Shown here in pieces: positions 63,201 through 64,000 of a DNA stretch of 64,000 nt. The notes beneath the pieces were generated by a model. That model was not told the DNA's origin, searched no databases, and saw only the letters and a list, made by a program, of their open reading frames with translations. How positions within the stretch are numbered: position 1 is the first letter of the stretch; each line of letters begins with the position of its first letter. A program made the translations under genes and the position numbers. This stretch comes from Coniella vitis. Taxonomy: Eukaryota > Ascomycota > Sordariomycetes > Diaporthales > Schizoparmaceae. The stretch is taken from the NCBI GenBank assembly GCA_011317545.1, contig WUJK01000014.1, positions 310,001 to 374,000 of the forward strand. Reading direction: 5' to 3'.

Positions 63201-64000
63201 GAGCATATGAAAGGACCATGGCAAAAAGACCAGCGTCTAACCCGTCCCGTCGTTTTGTGAGAGCATCTCGCGTAACGTCGAATTACTTAGATATGGCCAT
63301 TGCTAAGCCGGCCTCGATCAATTGACACAAAAGATGCATTATTTGTCAAGTTGCAAAACTTCTGAGACGCCGAAGTGTGCGAGTTAGTGTGACCGCGCGG
63401 GTGATAGCGCAGGCTCTGCCGCTGAAGTAGCCTGTTTCCTGAGAGACCCGAGAAAGCGTCTTGAATGGGCCGATCACTTGCCGGATGCTGTCAAATTTTA
63501 GATCCAGCCGTAGCATGGATTGCTGCGTTTGTCAGAGCTCAAGTGATTCTCTCTCGATCCGGGGGTTGCTTCTAGTCGATAGCGGCAGAGAAGGCCGTCC
63601 GTCCTCGACTCAGTCACAGCGGCCGTTCCCGAAAATCTGCTGGCATGGGCCATGCAGCGCTGTGGGCCTTCGTCTCCAAGAGCCGCAGATCAGCTTTCCG
63701 TCGAATGTACAATGGCCGTTGTCATACCGTCAGGAGCCGCCTATGCAACCTTTGCAAAGAACAGCAATACGAAGCGACCAAGTGTCTGTGCGACTCTTTG
63801 CTCGCGATGTATATGATGGCCCCATGGCCACCGAGGTCTGGTCCTGCCTCGATTCCGCAAACGACGTGTAGCTTGGGATGGGTTAGTTGAGGGCTTTATG
63901 GGGACATCATAGTACAGCAACCTTTGGTGGCGTGTGGCAAGGCTTCAACTGCAGCCCACGCTCAAAACGTTGCCGATAGCGGTACTATGTGCGTCAATGA

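Larger units (their letters stand above)
52953..64000. other. Gene-poor region of normal base composition
   Basis: Over 11 kb, frames are short (longest about 136 codons), overlap in several phases, and match no family I know. There are no RIP hallmarks, so this is not the same kind of DNA as 1-19,690. It holds microsatellites, homopolymer runs and many TACATAGTA-type motifs. Small unrecognised genes, untranslated RNAs or long promoters could be hidden here. Confidence 0.5.

Overview
The window looks like a filamentous ascomycete chromosome, probably a dothideomycete (inference). Reasons are short GT-AG introns of about 59-160 nt, a DHN-melanin scytalone dehydratase, a BIM1-like copper-factor protein, and a sharply bounded AT-rich block whose damage is almost all C-to-T/G-to-A in the CpA context typical of RIP (repeat-induced point mutation). 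Products were named from recalled family hallmarks, because no database search was possible.

Region 1 (1 to about 19,690) is RIP-degraded repeat. Two full-length Ty1/copia elements of 6,066 and 6,071 bp lie in opposite orientation (1717-7782 minus, 11071-17141 plus). Each has about 635-bp LTRs, a 14-nt primer-binding site matching half an initiator tRNA, a polypurine tract, and a single-frame gag-pol riddled with TGG-to-TAG and CAA-to-TAA stops. Both sit inside one older Ty3/gypsy element. The 5-bp target duplications pair across the two copies rather than within each copy, so the 3.3-kb spacer between them appears inverted. A long ATT microsatellite and unassignable AT-rich remnants follow.

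Region 2 (about 19.7-53 kb) is ordinary gene space with 12 protein genes: a Dom34/Pelota ribosome-rescue factor, a WD40 protein of the WDR44/DGR2 type, an APC amino-acid/choline-type permease, an NDUFAF6-like complex I assembly factor divergent from a Rad5-type helicase/E3 ligase, a DHA1-like MFS transporter, scytalone dehydratase, a DUF2293 protein, a kelch protein, a second MFS transporter, and three secreted or surface proteins (a small Cys-containing one, a BIM1-like one with a membrane anchor, and a Cys-rich GPI-anchor-like one). The exon structures given were worked out by hand from splice sites and keep frame throughout. The genes are mostly unrelated housekeeping and transport/surface functions; no biosynthetic cluster or operon-like unit is apparent.

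Region 3 (about 53-64 kb) has normal base composition but no recognisable gene. It holds microsatellites, homopolymer runs and several copies of a short palindromic motif around TACATAGTA. No tRNA, rRNA or CRISPR array was seen. I found no convincing undescribed system; the strongest observation is the retroelement-bounded inversion with copy homogenisation, which could also be an assembly error.
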